From Sipunculus nudus (taxonomy: Eukaryota > Annelida > Sipuncula > Golfingiida > Sipunculidae), in assembly GCA_026874595.1 (NCBI GenBank), contig CM049312.1, positions 67,486,929-67,550,928 of the forward strand: DNA of 64,000 nucleotides. Reading direction: 5' to 3'. The translations under genes were made by a program, and so were the position numbers. Shown here one piece after another: positions 26,420 to 38,726 of this stretch. How positions within the stretch are numbered: position 1 is the first letter of the stretch; each line of letters opens with the position of its first letter. Under the pieces are notes generated by a model. That model worked only from the letters and a program-made list of their open reading frames with translations, did no database searches and was not told the origin of the DNA.

Positions 26420-27700
26420 TATGAGTGATTTTTGCCCTTGGCAGACAAACAGATGGACGCTGTGCAAAAAAGGGTTGCAGGTGGCGCCACCAGTTAAGCG
26501 TATGATAAAGAGCTTTGTGAGAACTATACACATGCAAAATTTTGGCCCAATTGGTCAAACAGTTCCCTAGATATGAGCTTGGATGTCTGCAGCGTAAACT
26601 TGATTGTAGGTGGCGCCACCTGTCACAAAATCAGAAAAGCTATCCAGGATGTATAAGCATGCAGAATTTCAGGTGAATTAGTCAAACCACTGCAGAGATA
26701 TGAGTGATTTTAACCCAAGGCAGACGAACAGCTGGACACTGTGCAAACATGGTTGCAGGTGGCGCCACCATTTTTTGTGTATGTTATAAAGCTCTCCAAG
26801 GGCTACATTTGTGCAAAAAAATTTTCCTGATCAATCAAACGGTTCCTGAGATATGAGCTTGGATGTCTGCAGCGTAAACATGAATGTAGGTGGCGCCACC
26901 TGTCATAAAATCAGAGAAGCTATCCAGGATGTATACGCATGCCAAATTTCAGGTGAATTAGTCAAGTCACTGCAGAGATATGAGTGATTTTAACCCAAGG
27001 CAGACAAACAGATGGACACTGTACAAACATGGTTGCAGGTAGCGGCACCATTTTTGGTGTATGTTATAAAGCTCTCCAAGGGCTACATTTGTGCAAAAGA
27101 ATTTTCCTGATCGGTCAAACGGTTCCCGAGATATGAGCTTGGATGTCTGCAGCATCAACGTGAATGTAGGTGGCGCCACCTGTCATAAAATCAGATAAGC
27201 TATCCAGGATGTATACGCATGCCAAATTTCAGGTGAATTAGTCAAGTCACTGCAGAGATATGAGTGATTTTAACCCAAGGCAGACGAACAGATGGACACT
27301 GTGCAAACATGGTTGCAGGTGGCGCCACCATTTTTGGTGTATGTTATAAAGCTCTCCAAGGGCTACATTTGTGCAAAAGAATTTTCCTGATCGGTCAAAC
27401 GGTTCCCGAGATATGAGCTTGGATGTCTGCAGCATCAACGTGAATGTAGGTGGCGCCACCTGTCATAAAATCAGAAAAGCTATCCAGGATGTTTGCGCAT
27501 GCCGAATTTCAGGTGAATTAGTCAAGTCACTGCAGAGATATGAGTGATTTTAACCCAAGGCAGACGAACAGATGGACACTGTGCAAACATGGTTGCAGGT
27601 GGCGCCACCATTTTTGGTGTATGTTATAAAGCTCTCCGAGGGCTACATTTGTGCAAAAAAATTTTCCTGATCGGTCAAATGGTTCCCGAGATATGTGGGT
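26420..27700 (+). repeat. 280-bp tandem units of C1
   Basis: Unit blocks are GATATGAGTGATTTTAACCC, AGACGAACAGATGGACACTG, GGTTGCAGGTGGCGCCACCA and GAGATATGAGCTTGGATGTC. Each unit has two GGTGGCGCCACC palindromes about 132-148 bp apart, so the unit looks like a diverged dimer of about 140 bp. Confidence 0.92.
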
Positions 27701-27860
27701 TTATGTGTGGAAACAGACGCACAAACGGACGCAGAGCGCAGAGGAAAGGTCAGAGGTCAAAACAAAATCGGGGCGCAGCAGTTCACATGTGACCCGAACA
27801 TAATCCCGGGTTTCGGAAAATTCCGCCCAGCGGTTACGGAGGAGTTCTCCGGACACCTAC

Positions 27861-27896
<36 letters not shown>
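27861..27896. repeat. (GCG)12 trinucleotide run at the 3' end of C1
   Basis: Twelve perfect GCG triplets just before the 3' hairpin. The same position is CGG-rich but shorter in C2, C3, A1 and A2. Confidence 0.97.
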
Positions 27897-27897
<1 letters not shown>

Positions 27898-28604
27898 CCA
27901 GCTGAAAACATAGTATCCGCAAAACTCTGTTTTGGCGGATACAATTATGTTGTGGTCTCTGGTTGATCGGAGTTTGTCCTAGTAGAAGCTATGATCGGAG
28001 TTTGTCCTAGTAGAATCGCTGATTCACTAGAAGAAAGTCTGATCTGAGTTTCTCCTAGTAGAAAGTCCGATAGGACTTTGTCCTAGTAAGATCAACGATT
28101 CTACTGGACATATATATATAAAAGTTGTTAGTAAATACAGCAATATTGACAAACAGATGAAAAACATGTAACCTAGGTGGCTGGTTGCATATGTGTGGAA
28201 GCTGAAAGGTCAGCAGTTGCAAATCGCCTTTTGTATGACTCTGGTTTATCCTACAGAAAGCTCTCCTTCTTGAATGTGTTTGGATTATTTTGGGGGCCCT
28301 ACATCTGTTCATGTTATAAATAACGTGGATACAAAGAAACGTGTCTGTGTGTTGAGGGATCAGCATTTTCTAGCTTATTTTTTATACAAGGCCTGCAGGC
28401 CTAATGCGAACCTGTGCAGCTGGATATACATAAGGTATAATGCTTCCATGATAACATGCCAGACCACTATTTGAAAAGTATTTGCTTACTTTTCAAGTAA
28501 ATGTGTGAAATGTACATGTACAATGCTAGTACTATTTAATTTGAACCCGAGTACAAGTACAAACATCACTCCTCAAATACTGGCATGGATACATATGACT
28601 AAAA

Positions 28605-28800
28605 ATTATTGTAGGTGGTGCTACCAGTCTTGTGTATGAGAAAGCAACCAAAATGAATGGACATGCAAAATTTCAGGCAGATACTTTAAACCACTGTTGA
28701 GCCATGTGCACAGATGTATGAAACCCAAAAACAATTGTAGGTGGGACCGCAAGTCTTGTATACAGCAAAACTATTGTATGTATTCATGGTTATGTAATTT
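28605..28800 (+). repeat. Degenerate family C units
   Basis: ATTGTAGGTGGTGCTACCAG and TGCAAAATTTCAGGCAGAT are diverged versions of C-family blocks. A second half-unit starts near 28735. No termini are visible. Confidence 0.6.
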
Positions 28801-28974
28801 GTAAAGGCTATATGAAGATAATATTATATGTCACAGTTGTGACTTATGAGGATCTGAAATCTGCCCTGTGGGATTGCATATCTCATTTGTGACATATATA
28901 TCAGTTATCATGATCTTTGTCCTATAGCTAGCTGCCTGAATCTGTTCCTAGGTGAAGTCCATACCATGCATACA

Positions 28975-29165
28975 GTAGGCCTGTGAATTATCAGGGTCCT
29001 TGGATTCAATTCAATTCTTACTCCAAAAGTAAATTTCAAAATTTTTAAATAAACAAAAACAATTTTACCATAATGGATGTGAGTAAATTTTAGCAAATAA
29101 AAGAAAGATGTAGCTCTCTCTCTGTTTGTTGCAGCCATGTACGTGTTTCTATGTAAGTATATCAG
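28975..29165 (+). repeat. Partial G-family repeat
   Basis: CCTGTGAATTATCAGGGTCC, ACAATTTTACCATAATGGAT and GCAAATAAAAGAAAGATGTA parallel 9060-9270. Confidence 0.6.
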
Positions 29166-30429
29166 ACAGGTGCCTCTTCCAACATGTTTATTAAAATTCT
29201 GACTGCATACAGGCATATCTCAAACAGGTAATGTGATTTTGATTGACATCCAAGTTATGTGAGGTCCAGAGAACTATTCATGCTTTGATGTGAACATTCA
29301 CATGTATGTAGTCTTTTGTGTTAATTCCTAAGTCATAGCCTCATATTTAGATTACCACCTGGGTAGCAAAATATTTTTGCAATAGCATGAATGACCAATG
29401 CAGTGTAGTTTTCTGTATGACTTGAGCCAAAAGGCAAAGCAGGCGTGTCAGTCCATATGAGATACATATTGAGTTGAATATTAACCCTCACAGCTCACAC
29501 AGAACTCCAGCTATCTATCTCCAGTAGAATTTAAAAGGACAGAGTGACAGAAACTGGCCAGTCTTGAAACAAGTGCTAGCAATCCAAGGACATTTGAATG
29601 GCTCCAAAGGGAGTGTCAGACTGCCTTGAAATTACCCAGAGGTACCAGCAGTCCTGAGGAGATTATCAAATGCAAATCTCTGTGACTTCTGCCAGATCCA
29701 AGACTTGGCCTCTCTGCCTTGGCTGATCAAGCCTGAATCACACACTCAGGTCTCACAAATGTTTTACAGAGCTGGAGACCTTAAGGTGTCCATATGCCAG
29801 ATGCCGGTGTTTTAAGCAAGGGCCAGATATGTTGAGTTACCTGCCATGCTGACTTGCAGAAAATGTATGTAGCTTCATCATGAAAATAGAAGGAAACAAA
29901 ATATACAACCCTGCACATTATCTAATTTATTGACATAAAGATCTATATCCTAATATTTGTGAATACAGTGTTCAGATGGTTATTTTCTGAGTATTAATAA
30001 TAAATTAACCTCAGTACCCAAGTTATTATGTCCAAGTTTGCCAGCGGTTTCTCAAATTAATGGGCATGTGACATGTTTAACCCTACTGCCCTGCTTGCCT
30101 GAAAAAAAAACTTAACAGGTTTAACCCCCTCATATATTAAGGTAAGTTTTACTAGCCTGTGGCTTATAAAAATTACTTGCACTGCTGTTCAGTTTACTCT
30201 TGAAATCAACTTAACGATTTTCATTTCTTACAAAATATAAATGAAAAGAACATCAATTATTTAGGAGATTTATGTCCACAAACAACAAAATGACTTTGGT
30301 GTCTATTAAGGAACAAGTTTAAAAACAGATTAATGCAGGCCTGAAGAATATCTAGCCATATACATATATATGATTTAGATTATAATCACATTAAAAGCAA
30401 AAGTCTTTCAAAATATACTGACTGACAGA

Positions 30430-30740
30430 AGATGTATCAAGCTTTCTGAGGGCTCCAGTTGGAAGAGTCTGACACCCTTCCCTGGGTGCTCCCTACATGT
30501 AAAATTTTTATTTGAGTCAAAGATGAAGATACAACTCAGCCAAGATGAGAGTTGTTCCAGCTGCAAAAGGGCCCAGTGAGCAAATTAACATGAGAAGAAT
30601 CTGAGGAGTCAAGAGAGCAACAACACCCACCGGTTCAACGCAGAAACCTGTACATCCGTTAACAGGCTTGACAGCTCATACCACACCCACCAGAACCCCC
30701 CTGTTAGGCACCTTCATTATCTTCATTAACCATATATTTT
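30430..30740 (+). repeat. About 310-bp repeat, copy 1
   Basis: GGGCTCCAGTTGGAAGAGTC, GGGTGCTCCCTACATGTAA and AACGCAGAAACCTGTACATC pair with copy 2 at about 31160-31460, with the same order and orientation and roughly 730 bp apart. Confidence 0.7.
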
Positions 30741-31159
30741 TCAATAATTGTTAAAAACTGTTCAATAATCAATAAGATCATTTGTTATGACAACCAGATT
30801 TACAGTCATTTACTAAAACTAGCAGAGCTTACAAATGCATTTTAGTCTCTCTACTTTGATGTCTGTTAATCAGCTTGCAACATCCCAATTTTAGTGGGTA
30901 AGTAAATCTGGGTGGGGGTACGTTAAGGGCACTTGGATGCAAAATGAAAGTACTCTTAAGAACATTGAGAATGTATCTTTGGAGGGAGTTTGGTGGCAAT
31001 GGTATGTGTATCAGCTGACTTTTGGGAGTAATAACCCTATCCTGTGACCACGGCGTAATACACAAATTACATCAGGATGGACAAAGGAAACGATACTACA
31101 CTGGTGCTACAATTAAGTATGTCCCAGACCAGTTGTGTCAGTGGCTGACTGACAGGAGA

Positions 31160-31460
31160 AGTATTCAGCCCTCCGAGCGCTCCAGTTAGAAGGGTCTTAA
31201 ACCCGTTCCCTCGCTGGGCGCTCCCTAGGCGTAACATTTTGATCAAAGTCGAAGACGCAGATGCAACTAAGACAAGCCTCACCAGCGTGTGGGGGGGGGG
31301 GGGGGGGGGGGGCGAGCAAGAAATGAAGCTAAGGAGACAGGACAGCAACAGCAACCACAGGTACAACGCAGAAACCTGTATATCTGTTAACAGGCCTGAC
31401 AGCCCAGACAATGCTACCCAAGAACCTGCTGCTAGGACACCCCAAGTTTGGATTGCCTTT
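31160..31460 (+). repeat. About 300-bp repeat, copy 2
   Basis: GCGCTCCAGTTAGAAGGGTC, GGGCGCTCCCTAGGCGTAA and AACGCAGAAACCTGTATATC match copy 1. Interrupted by a 22-G run at 31291-31312. Open frames across it on both strands are by-products of the repeat. Confidence 0.7.
31291..31312. repeat. G22 homopolymer
   Basis: Twenty-two consecutive G. Similar tracts are at 36772-36790 (19 G) and 63431-63503 (several G runs). Confidence 0.95.
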
Positions 31461-32418
31461 ATCTTCATCGGTTGTGTGTGGGTGGCATCTTTAGTCAAAG
31501 AGATCAGATAAAAAAATAGTTATCAAATTACTAACAAAACCCAGTGGCACTGCCTGGCATTAGGGGAATATACAGACAAACAGAGAACAATGCAAACATG
31601 GTAAAATGCGTTCATTCAATCAGGGCGGGACGAGTCAGTGGAATCAATAAGCTCACTGTGTTGGTCTTTTTGTTTTGTGATTTTAATGAATATGGTGAGA
31701 GATATATGAACCTCAGTGTTGTGGACTCACTATTACTACTGGGTGTGTTTCAATAACATCTCATAACTGTCATGGTTACCATAGCGACCTGTGAAAGCTA
31801 ATTTGTGAAGTAAGACAAAAGTGTCAGCGCTATTGTTTTCTGGTCTCCCATAAGTCAAGTAGGTATAAAACAATATTGTTAATTAATTTGTCCTGTGTTC
31901 AAAGCAGCCCTTGCATAGAAATACATGTTGTTTTTACTTAAATTACATGGTACACAAAAGCTTTTGCTAGATATTCCATAATTTCCGGTCTTAATAATAT
32001 TGGAAAGCTGCAAAATGGTATTTTATTTACCAATTGTTACAAGAATAGTATTTGCAGAAGAATGATGGGCCAGATGTGTTAGAAAATATACAGAAACCTC
32101 TCTCTATGGGGACCTCAGTTTTATAGGCACCTCTATATTGCAGGCACTCTAGGTAGTCCTGTTAAAAAAAAAAAAAGAACCTACTTGCTAGGACTCCAGT
32201 GATTAACCAGTGCACCAATACATTGCAATGCACAGTCAGCATGTTTACTATTAACTAAACAAATGTTCAGAAATTAATACCCTAGTGAAAAAAATTTGGG
32301 CAGGTAATGGACACATTTGGGCAGGTGACTTTTACCAACTGGCTGCCCAACTAGGCAGGTAAGAAAAAAGGTCAGTGTCTAACCCTGCACTGGGAGAACT
32401 CACAGAGGCTTACATACA

Positions 32419-32460
32419 ACACACACACACACACACATACACACACACACACACACACAC
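32419..32460. repeat. (CA)n microsatellite
   Basis: About 20 CA units with one TA interruption. Confidence 0.95.
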
Positions 32461-32989
32461 TATGATGCAACAGGTACCTTTATCTTACTTCACTATTCTC
32501 TTAAGACAAAGCACCTAGACCGCTGACGTATGGCTGTGCAAGTAATAACTACTTTACCACATACACCTGCAAAAAAACCAACATGTTTCACTGTGTCTCT
32601 GGAAAACACTGAGGTTAACTGTAATAATCACAAACAGGACAACATAATACATCATCTTAAACATTACCTGACTGGCCAGGCACTGAAATTTACAAACAAA
32701 CACTGACAATAGGCAAGCAGACAGACAGATGAACAGATGGAGGAACAGGGTGATAACAATAGGGCAATGGCTTATAAGCATTAAACACCCCAGGTGAGAA
32801 ACTGCCATGATTGTTGTCATTTTATGGTCTGAAAAATAGAATAAAAATCATAGAAATTAGAAAATTGGAGTCACCAGTTTTAGGGTTGGGAACAGACAAA
32901 ACTAGTCATGGTCAATATTCAAAGCAAGATTTATGATAAGCAATGCCTTTATTATTAAGATACTGGAGGTTTTGTATCAATTTTTAATT

Positions 32990-33214
32990 ATTCTGGAGGG
33001 AGGGTACTTAAAAGGCTCATAGCTTAAAGGACACCACAGTTACCTAATTTCAGGTTTACGAAACAATTTTTTATATACCTCCATGAATGTTAACTTAGAA
33101 GCTTCTTGGGTCAACAGTTACAATTTGTGCATTGCTAACTGATGGCTGGATGCCCGAACGGACGACGAACAAAGTCCTATTCCTATATGTCAGTTGACTT
33201 TAATCAGCTAAGCT
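32990..33214 (+). mobile_element. D-related element, 3' fragment
   Basis: CTAATTTCAGGTTTACGAA and GAACGGACGACGAACAAAG lead to TCAGCTAAGCT before AAAA, the D-type 3' end. The body matches 61720-61926. The 5' end is missing. Confidence 0.55.
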
Positions 33215-34444
33215 AAAATCAATGCCAAATAACGCAATTTCTGTACAATTTTACAGCATGTAATACTTTTAAATAAGCTTCATGTATGAAAGTAGACATA
33301 TATTCCAGTTTTCAATATATCCAGTGATTTGATAAAACATATTCTTCATTAGTTATCACGGCGACACCACAAAGTAGCCTTGTCACCTGTGACCTTATTA
33401 AATATGTGTGGATGTTGCCCATAATTGAACTTGGGTGAGATAATCTGTTGGTTAGTTGTTATGGTGAGTTTAGTGAAAATCCATCAAAGCCCCGGTAAGA
33501 TATCGCAGCGACACTAAAGGTTAAGCAACGGTTGGTAATGACAGGCATAAAAAAAAAAATCCTGCCTGAAAAAAAAATATGTTACTTTTAAAAAACGTAA
33601 AGAGAGGCAGGACTGATTTTCTGGCCAGTTCACATTACGAATGGCACACTTATTGTCAGCTAAATAAATATCCAGCGGTCGGCTGCACAATGGCGAGTAC
33701 TGTGGCCTAACATTGTGTAAAATGATTGGTCCTAGCGGAGGCTAATTGGTCACCACACAGAGTCGATTTCTCATTTCTTTTACCTAGTCTCTTGGTCACA
33801 TGTCGTGATTTGTAGAACTTATTTCACTTAATCCAATCTACAGTCAGCGCAGTATCCTTCTTCAACTCTGTTGCCTTTACGCAAACAATTTTCTCAATTT
33901 AAACGCTGTCGAGTCTTAAGTTCATGATGAAATAACTAATCTAGCTGTGTCTTTTAATATCCTGCAGTTGAGCTGCGCAAAATACATAAAAATCTGCGAG
34001 ACAATAATCTTCCTCACAGATATAGTGTACAGTTTTGATTCTTTATGGTAAAAGTCCCTGCCTCAATAGCTGTAACGAGGACCCCTTCTGCAAAATGTTA
34101 GAAAATAAAACAGGTCTCCATAGAAACCCTGCAACTTCAATAACCTTTTGCTTTGGGCATGTTTAATTATACAAGATTAGAGGTCTGCATTGGGACGAGC
34201 TTTACTGGCTGCTCTGGGGTCTGTATGTCCATTTTCTCCTCCTCCTACGATAATCATCATTACTAAGCTGTTCTTCACTGGATATATCTTACCTTTTGGA
34301 TACCTAATAAGTTTTCCTTTTTGTGTGTTTATGTGGTAGGGGTCAGTGTGGATGCTTTAACTGGTATGCGTTCATCCCTATTCATGTGTGTGTATGTGTG
34401 TGTTTGTTTGCAACATAACACATGTTTTCATGAATGGAAATGCA

Positions 34445-34800
34445 TGATATTTTCAGGGCATTTCAGGAATGGGCCAGAGAAGAATCGATTAGATTTTGGT
34501 GTGGATTCGGAATAAATCCCAATTCAGTAATGTAATCAAGGAACATTCACAAATGTATGGTCACTTATGCATGAATAACCTTGGAATATGTGGGACGAAT
34601 ATGTAAATGCAAACACGCTTTTCGGAGCACCTAACAAATTACAATAGGAACCCCGTCCCCTATATAGTATGAATGAATAAACCTGGGAATATAGGCTGAT
34701 GGAATGTGGATGCAAACACAAGTTTTTGGAGCATCCCACATTAGGTAACCCCTACATGGAAGAGGCTTGCATTCCTTAGAATGCAGATTTCTAGTTTGTT
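34445..34800 (+). repeat. Dispersed repeat J, copy 1
   Basis: Shared with 52720-52930: TTTTCAGGGCA, GGAATGGGCCA, AACCTTGGAATATG and GGAGCATCCCACAT, then GAGGCTTGCATTCCT. It contains a local duplication (34550-34640 and 34675-34745). Type of element unknown. Confidence 0.6.
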
Positions 34801-36771
34801 CATAAGTTAACTATCTTTGATATAAGTGAATTCAAATTTGTCACGGGCATTTCTGATTTAATAATTCCGGGATGTCCAGATCCATGGTTCTGCCAAAAAC
34901 ATGTTCTATTTTGATGTTGGTGGCGTTATTAAAATCTTCCTGTCAATTTTCCTCAAAGCTTATGATAAACTGATTTGAGAAAGAAATGGATAGCAGATTT
35001 GTGATGAACGCTTGCTCAGTTAATTGAACCTAATTTATATACTGGCCACTGATCAATTCAGAAGGTTTTCAACCCTGCAGGCAAAAAAAAGGCAGCAGTG
35101 AATCTAATTACCAAAACACCACCTGCCTTCATCAGACAAGAGGTCACTGGGGCTTCTTTAATCATGTAAAAACATTCCACTATCCACAGCAAATTACACA
35201 TAATATAAATATACTATTTATATATATTAATATACACACCGTCACCACTATTGTCTCAAGCAAATTTTGCTGCTCTTGCTCAGAGTATGAACTCAGATCT
35301 ATACATTATTATTATTATAAAATGCAATGGATTAAATAACATAATACAAGGAAGTTATCTGTGACTATAATTAGGGTGAATTTGTTATCTGGAAACTGAC
35401 TATATATCAATAATCACACCTTGGCTTTGTTAAATATAAGCTCTTTCTCTCATTAACATAGTTATGGAGTGGTGTACACAGAGCTTGGTATAATAATATA
35501 GGTATCAAGAGGAAAGAATGAGAATTCCAAAATATCTCTATAGAATCATCCTGGGAAAAATTAATGGTATATTTTAACATTTGCAATAATATGCTCATTA
35601 TATCACATTATGAGATTATTTTTCAACAAATACAAAAATTTCCAAACAAAACCATTCTGGCAGGTGGACTTTTTTTGTCCCATTCACCTGTTGTATATAT
35701 TGTTATGGTTCTGTATGTACACACAGTCAATGAGTGTCTGTTTACCAAAACATGACAGTGACGAGAGGTCTGATCTTGTTCATGTGTGTCAACTCCCAAC
35801 AAGGGACCTATGGGTCACTGTGCTCAGCTGAAGTTGACCTTGAAGGTAAAAATCTAAAATAATATCAAATGGAGATCAAGTGTAAGAGGAAGAGGTAATA
35901 AAGGCCATGGTTGGTTTATATGATTGGTTTGTATTGATTAGCAAGAAATTGTTGCAAATAATATTTTGTGACCTGACCATGTGTTTCCTAATGTTGAAAC
36001 TGAAGCATGTGAGCAGTTTGTGAAAAAATGATCTGTACTATTACCATGATTAACTGTTGACATTTCAGTAGTTTACAAATTTGTTTAATTGAATCTATTT
36101 TTTTTGTATAATATATTATTAATTATATACGTATTTTTTTATTAAATGTATACAGATGAAATATAACTAATTAACAACATAAAACAGGGCAAACAAAGCC
36201 TGATCTCAAATTCTGCTGTGGCAGGAAAATAATGAACCAATGTTTGTATTAAATCCTAATTTTTTTATCACACCAATTTTTTTTTAATTAAGTTTATATG
36301 TCTATACATTTCCAATAAAACAGATACATCTGAATATAAAAGTTGATTCATAATTCTCAACTGCATCATCATAAATCTCAATCTTGTCATATAACACCAC
36401 ACCATGCATACAAATGTTTATTTATTTTTTACCACAAAAAATATCTTTTAAATCTAAAAACAATAAATATCTAAAAATACTTGATTTAGATTTCACAATT
36501 TTCAATTGTGTCTTTATTTATCCATAATAAGCTTCATATTTTATAAATATAAGCATACTGATGGGTTCAATTATATCTGTTAAAATCATTTAAAAGAAAA
36601 TTAATTTCTTTAAAAATGCTACATTAACACAACATGGCATCTTCTGGATTACACTTGAATTACTTTTTTAAGGAAAGTTTTTGTATATTGGAGTGGAAAC
36701 AGCATTACAATTAAGGAAATACAGTGAAAACAATAACAATTACTGCATTACACTTAGTGGGTTGGGTTTGC

Positions 36772-36790
36772 GGGGGGGGGGGGGGGGGGG
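36772..36790. repeat. G19 homopolymer inside D1
   Basis: Nineteen consecutive G following TTTGC. Confidence 0.95.
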
Positions 36791-37599
36791 ATTTGGGTGG
36801 TGATATTAGAATAACTGTACACCTGTCACAGCAGGGGGTCTCCCCCAGTGACTGTAACAAATCAGAAACCTTGGCATAGCCTGACTTCCAGTGACCTGGA
36901 GTGGGACCCTGCATCTGTAATCTGTTATCAAGCAAATGACTACAGTAGAGCCTCAAGAAAAAAAATCAATAACTAGCTTAATTTTCAAGCTTTTATTTTC
37001 AAATTTCAGATTTAAACAAATTAAATATTTATGTTTACATGCTGTGAAAATTAAATCAATGGTACATACAGGAGAAAAACGTGCCATGGTCAAAGTTGGG
37101 CTAAATTTAAGGTACTGATTTTATTTTTATGCTAATAACTTAAAAAATTTCCAAACTCAGATCTAATTTTGGGTAAACAATTAAATCTTAATTAAACATA
37201 GTTATATACTTGGGAAAATAGACTCTAGTTTCAAAATTATTCATGTTAAGTGAGTAAATATTTTTCCTGATTTTTTACAAAGTCTATTATGTTCAGGCCC
37301 ATAATTTAAAGAATTTATACTTAACAGACTTAATTTCTGGCATGTACATAGGAACTATATAGAAGAATATTTATGGTAAATATGAGGAAAAACAGATGAG
37401 TGGTTTTGATATAAGGCAGTCCTGAAGAGTGAAAATAGGTTTTTAATAAAAATTTGAGGTTTTTCCTTAATTTCTCATAGGAACGGAGTCGCAAAGACCC
37501 AGTTTTCGGCTTGGTAGGAGATCTTGGGGACATCTAACATTATGCTGAATTTAGAATTTTAGATTCCTAAGTCTTATGGTTTCAAAACGTGCCACATCT

Positions 37600-37648
37600 A
37601 CGGACGGACGGACGGACGGACAGACGGACAGACGGACGGACGACGGAC
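37600..37648. repeat. (GGAC)n tract of D1
   Basis: GGACGGACGGAC repeats with two CAGAC interruptions, directly before the 3' hairpin. Confidence 0.95.
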
Positions 37649-38726
37649 AATGGACCACGACTATAGCTCAGATGACTTATAGTCAGCTGAGCTAAAAATG
37701 GACAAGAAACATGAAAGGTACACTGATTGGAAGCTTCAAAATATTGATTTGTGAAACTATGCTGCGCAGCCATGAGGTGGTGTGTAGGCTATGTTTTTAT
37801 TTTGTGCCCAGTGCAAGTTTTTTTCCTCTTCTGTGCAGGAGTAAGCAAATAGTTTAAGAACAATATATTGGCAAATACCATCATATTAATAGAAGAAATC
37901 ATTCCCATACAGTTAGCATACATAATTTGTGAATAGGTCCTATTAAAATTCTCATTCCTCTTGGGGAAAAACACAACAACAACAAAAAAAAAGTTACAAT
38001 GTAATGAGTCATATTATTCCAAGGGACCCAAATTAAATCCAAAGACTTATAAGTAAATCAATTATAAGAATACCAAGGTACATCAAAGTGTTATACATCA
38101 CGTCTGCTTATTACCATTTAATTTACTAAAAGGACCAATGTACCAGATGTGCTTTCAGCATAATATGAAACAAAGGTTATCTACAATATCCAAAGGTTCA
38201 AGACTGCCGATGTTCAAAGGTTTTTCACTACGGGCATTAACAGACTTACCAGGCATCAGCAGACTAAAGGCACATGGAATCGACTTGCACACAGGTTCAC
38301 AACACCATACACATTACAACAGTCCCCCCCCCCCAAATTTCAACCTCTATTTATTTTTCAAGGACAGGTCCATGGCCTTTTGGTGGCTTTGTCTATTGAA
38401 TGATGATGAGGGTTACCATGCTATATTATCAAGCCTTCTGGATTTCAGATTTTGCATGGGGCTAGGAATAATCCAGATGTCGTAGCCTGTAACTAAGACT
38501 TCAAAACAAATCGCTGAGATAATATCAAAATGTCAACTTTTGGTCTTCAACACACTTACAAGTTCTGAACTGGAGCTGTTCTGTATTTTACTCCGATGCC
38601 TCTATCACAAGGCTATGTCCTAGGCTTAAAATGTACCTTGTTGTCATGAACATGCATTCTTGCTGAACACATGAAGATATTAAAATACTTATTTTGGTTA
38701 TTTTAAATTTATTCAGGGGACAGTAT

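Larger units (their letters stand above)
26220..27942 (+). mobile_element. Element C1: 1723-bp insertion with 280-bp units
   Basis: Flanked by AA on both sides. The 5' end is CTAGAATACGGGTAGTCGAC, with hairpin GTAGTCG-ACAAG-CGACTAC and then GTATCCGCC. The 3' end is GTATCCGCAAAAC-TCT-GTTTTGGCGGATAC (13-bp stem, one bulge), whose right arm GGCGGATAC inverts the 5' GTATCCGCC. The middle holds about five 280-bp units and then a CGG run. Boundaries are proved by the empty site in the opposite foldback arm. No real gene: open frames at 26967-27179 and 27247-27459 are the same repeat exactly 280 bp apart. Confidence 0.9.
24885..28108. mobile_element. Foldback element with long iterated inverted arms, split by element C1
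   Basis: The left arm (24885-25157) and right arm (26039-26219 plus 27945-28108) are inverted copies. Both run from CCAGTAGAAT at the outside to AAACTTACCATAAT and GAAACC at the inside. The arms consist of iterated CTACTAGGACAAACTCCGAT units with GATTCTAC/GTAGAATC palindromes. The loop (25158-26038) is AT-rich, with a roughly 270-bp internal duplication (near 25258 and 25527). No target duplication is obvious at the outer ends. No protein was recognised. Similar architecture is known from foldback transposons. Confidence 0.78.
35800..37693 (+). mobile_element. Element D1
   Basis: A 1894-bp element flanked by AA at 35798-35799 and 37694-37695. The 5' end is CAAGGGACCTATGGGTCACT (palindrome-based hairpin), then GCTCAGCTGA. 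The 3' end is a hairpin AGCTCAGATGACT-TAT-AGTCAGCTGAGCT (one mismatch), inverted relative to the 5' GCTCAGCTG. One body unit (about 37030-37590) precedes a (GGAC)n tract at 37600-37648. It carries the same terminal code as A, B and C with an unrelated body. The open frames inside are not genes. Confidence 0.72.

Noticed and set aside
26967-27459. Two nearly identical 70-codon minus-strand frames
   Set aside because: They are exactly 280 bp apart and are the same tandem unit of C1, not a gene family.
31067-31498. 143-codon minus-strand frame with a proline run
   Set aside because: The proline run is the G22 homopolymer; the rest is the 300-bp repeat.
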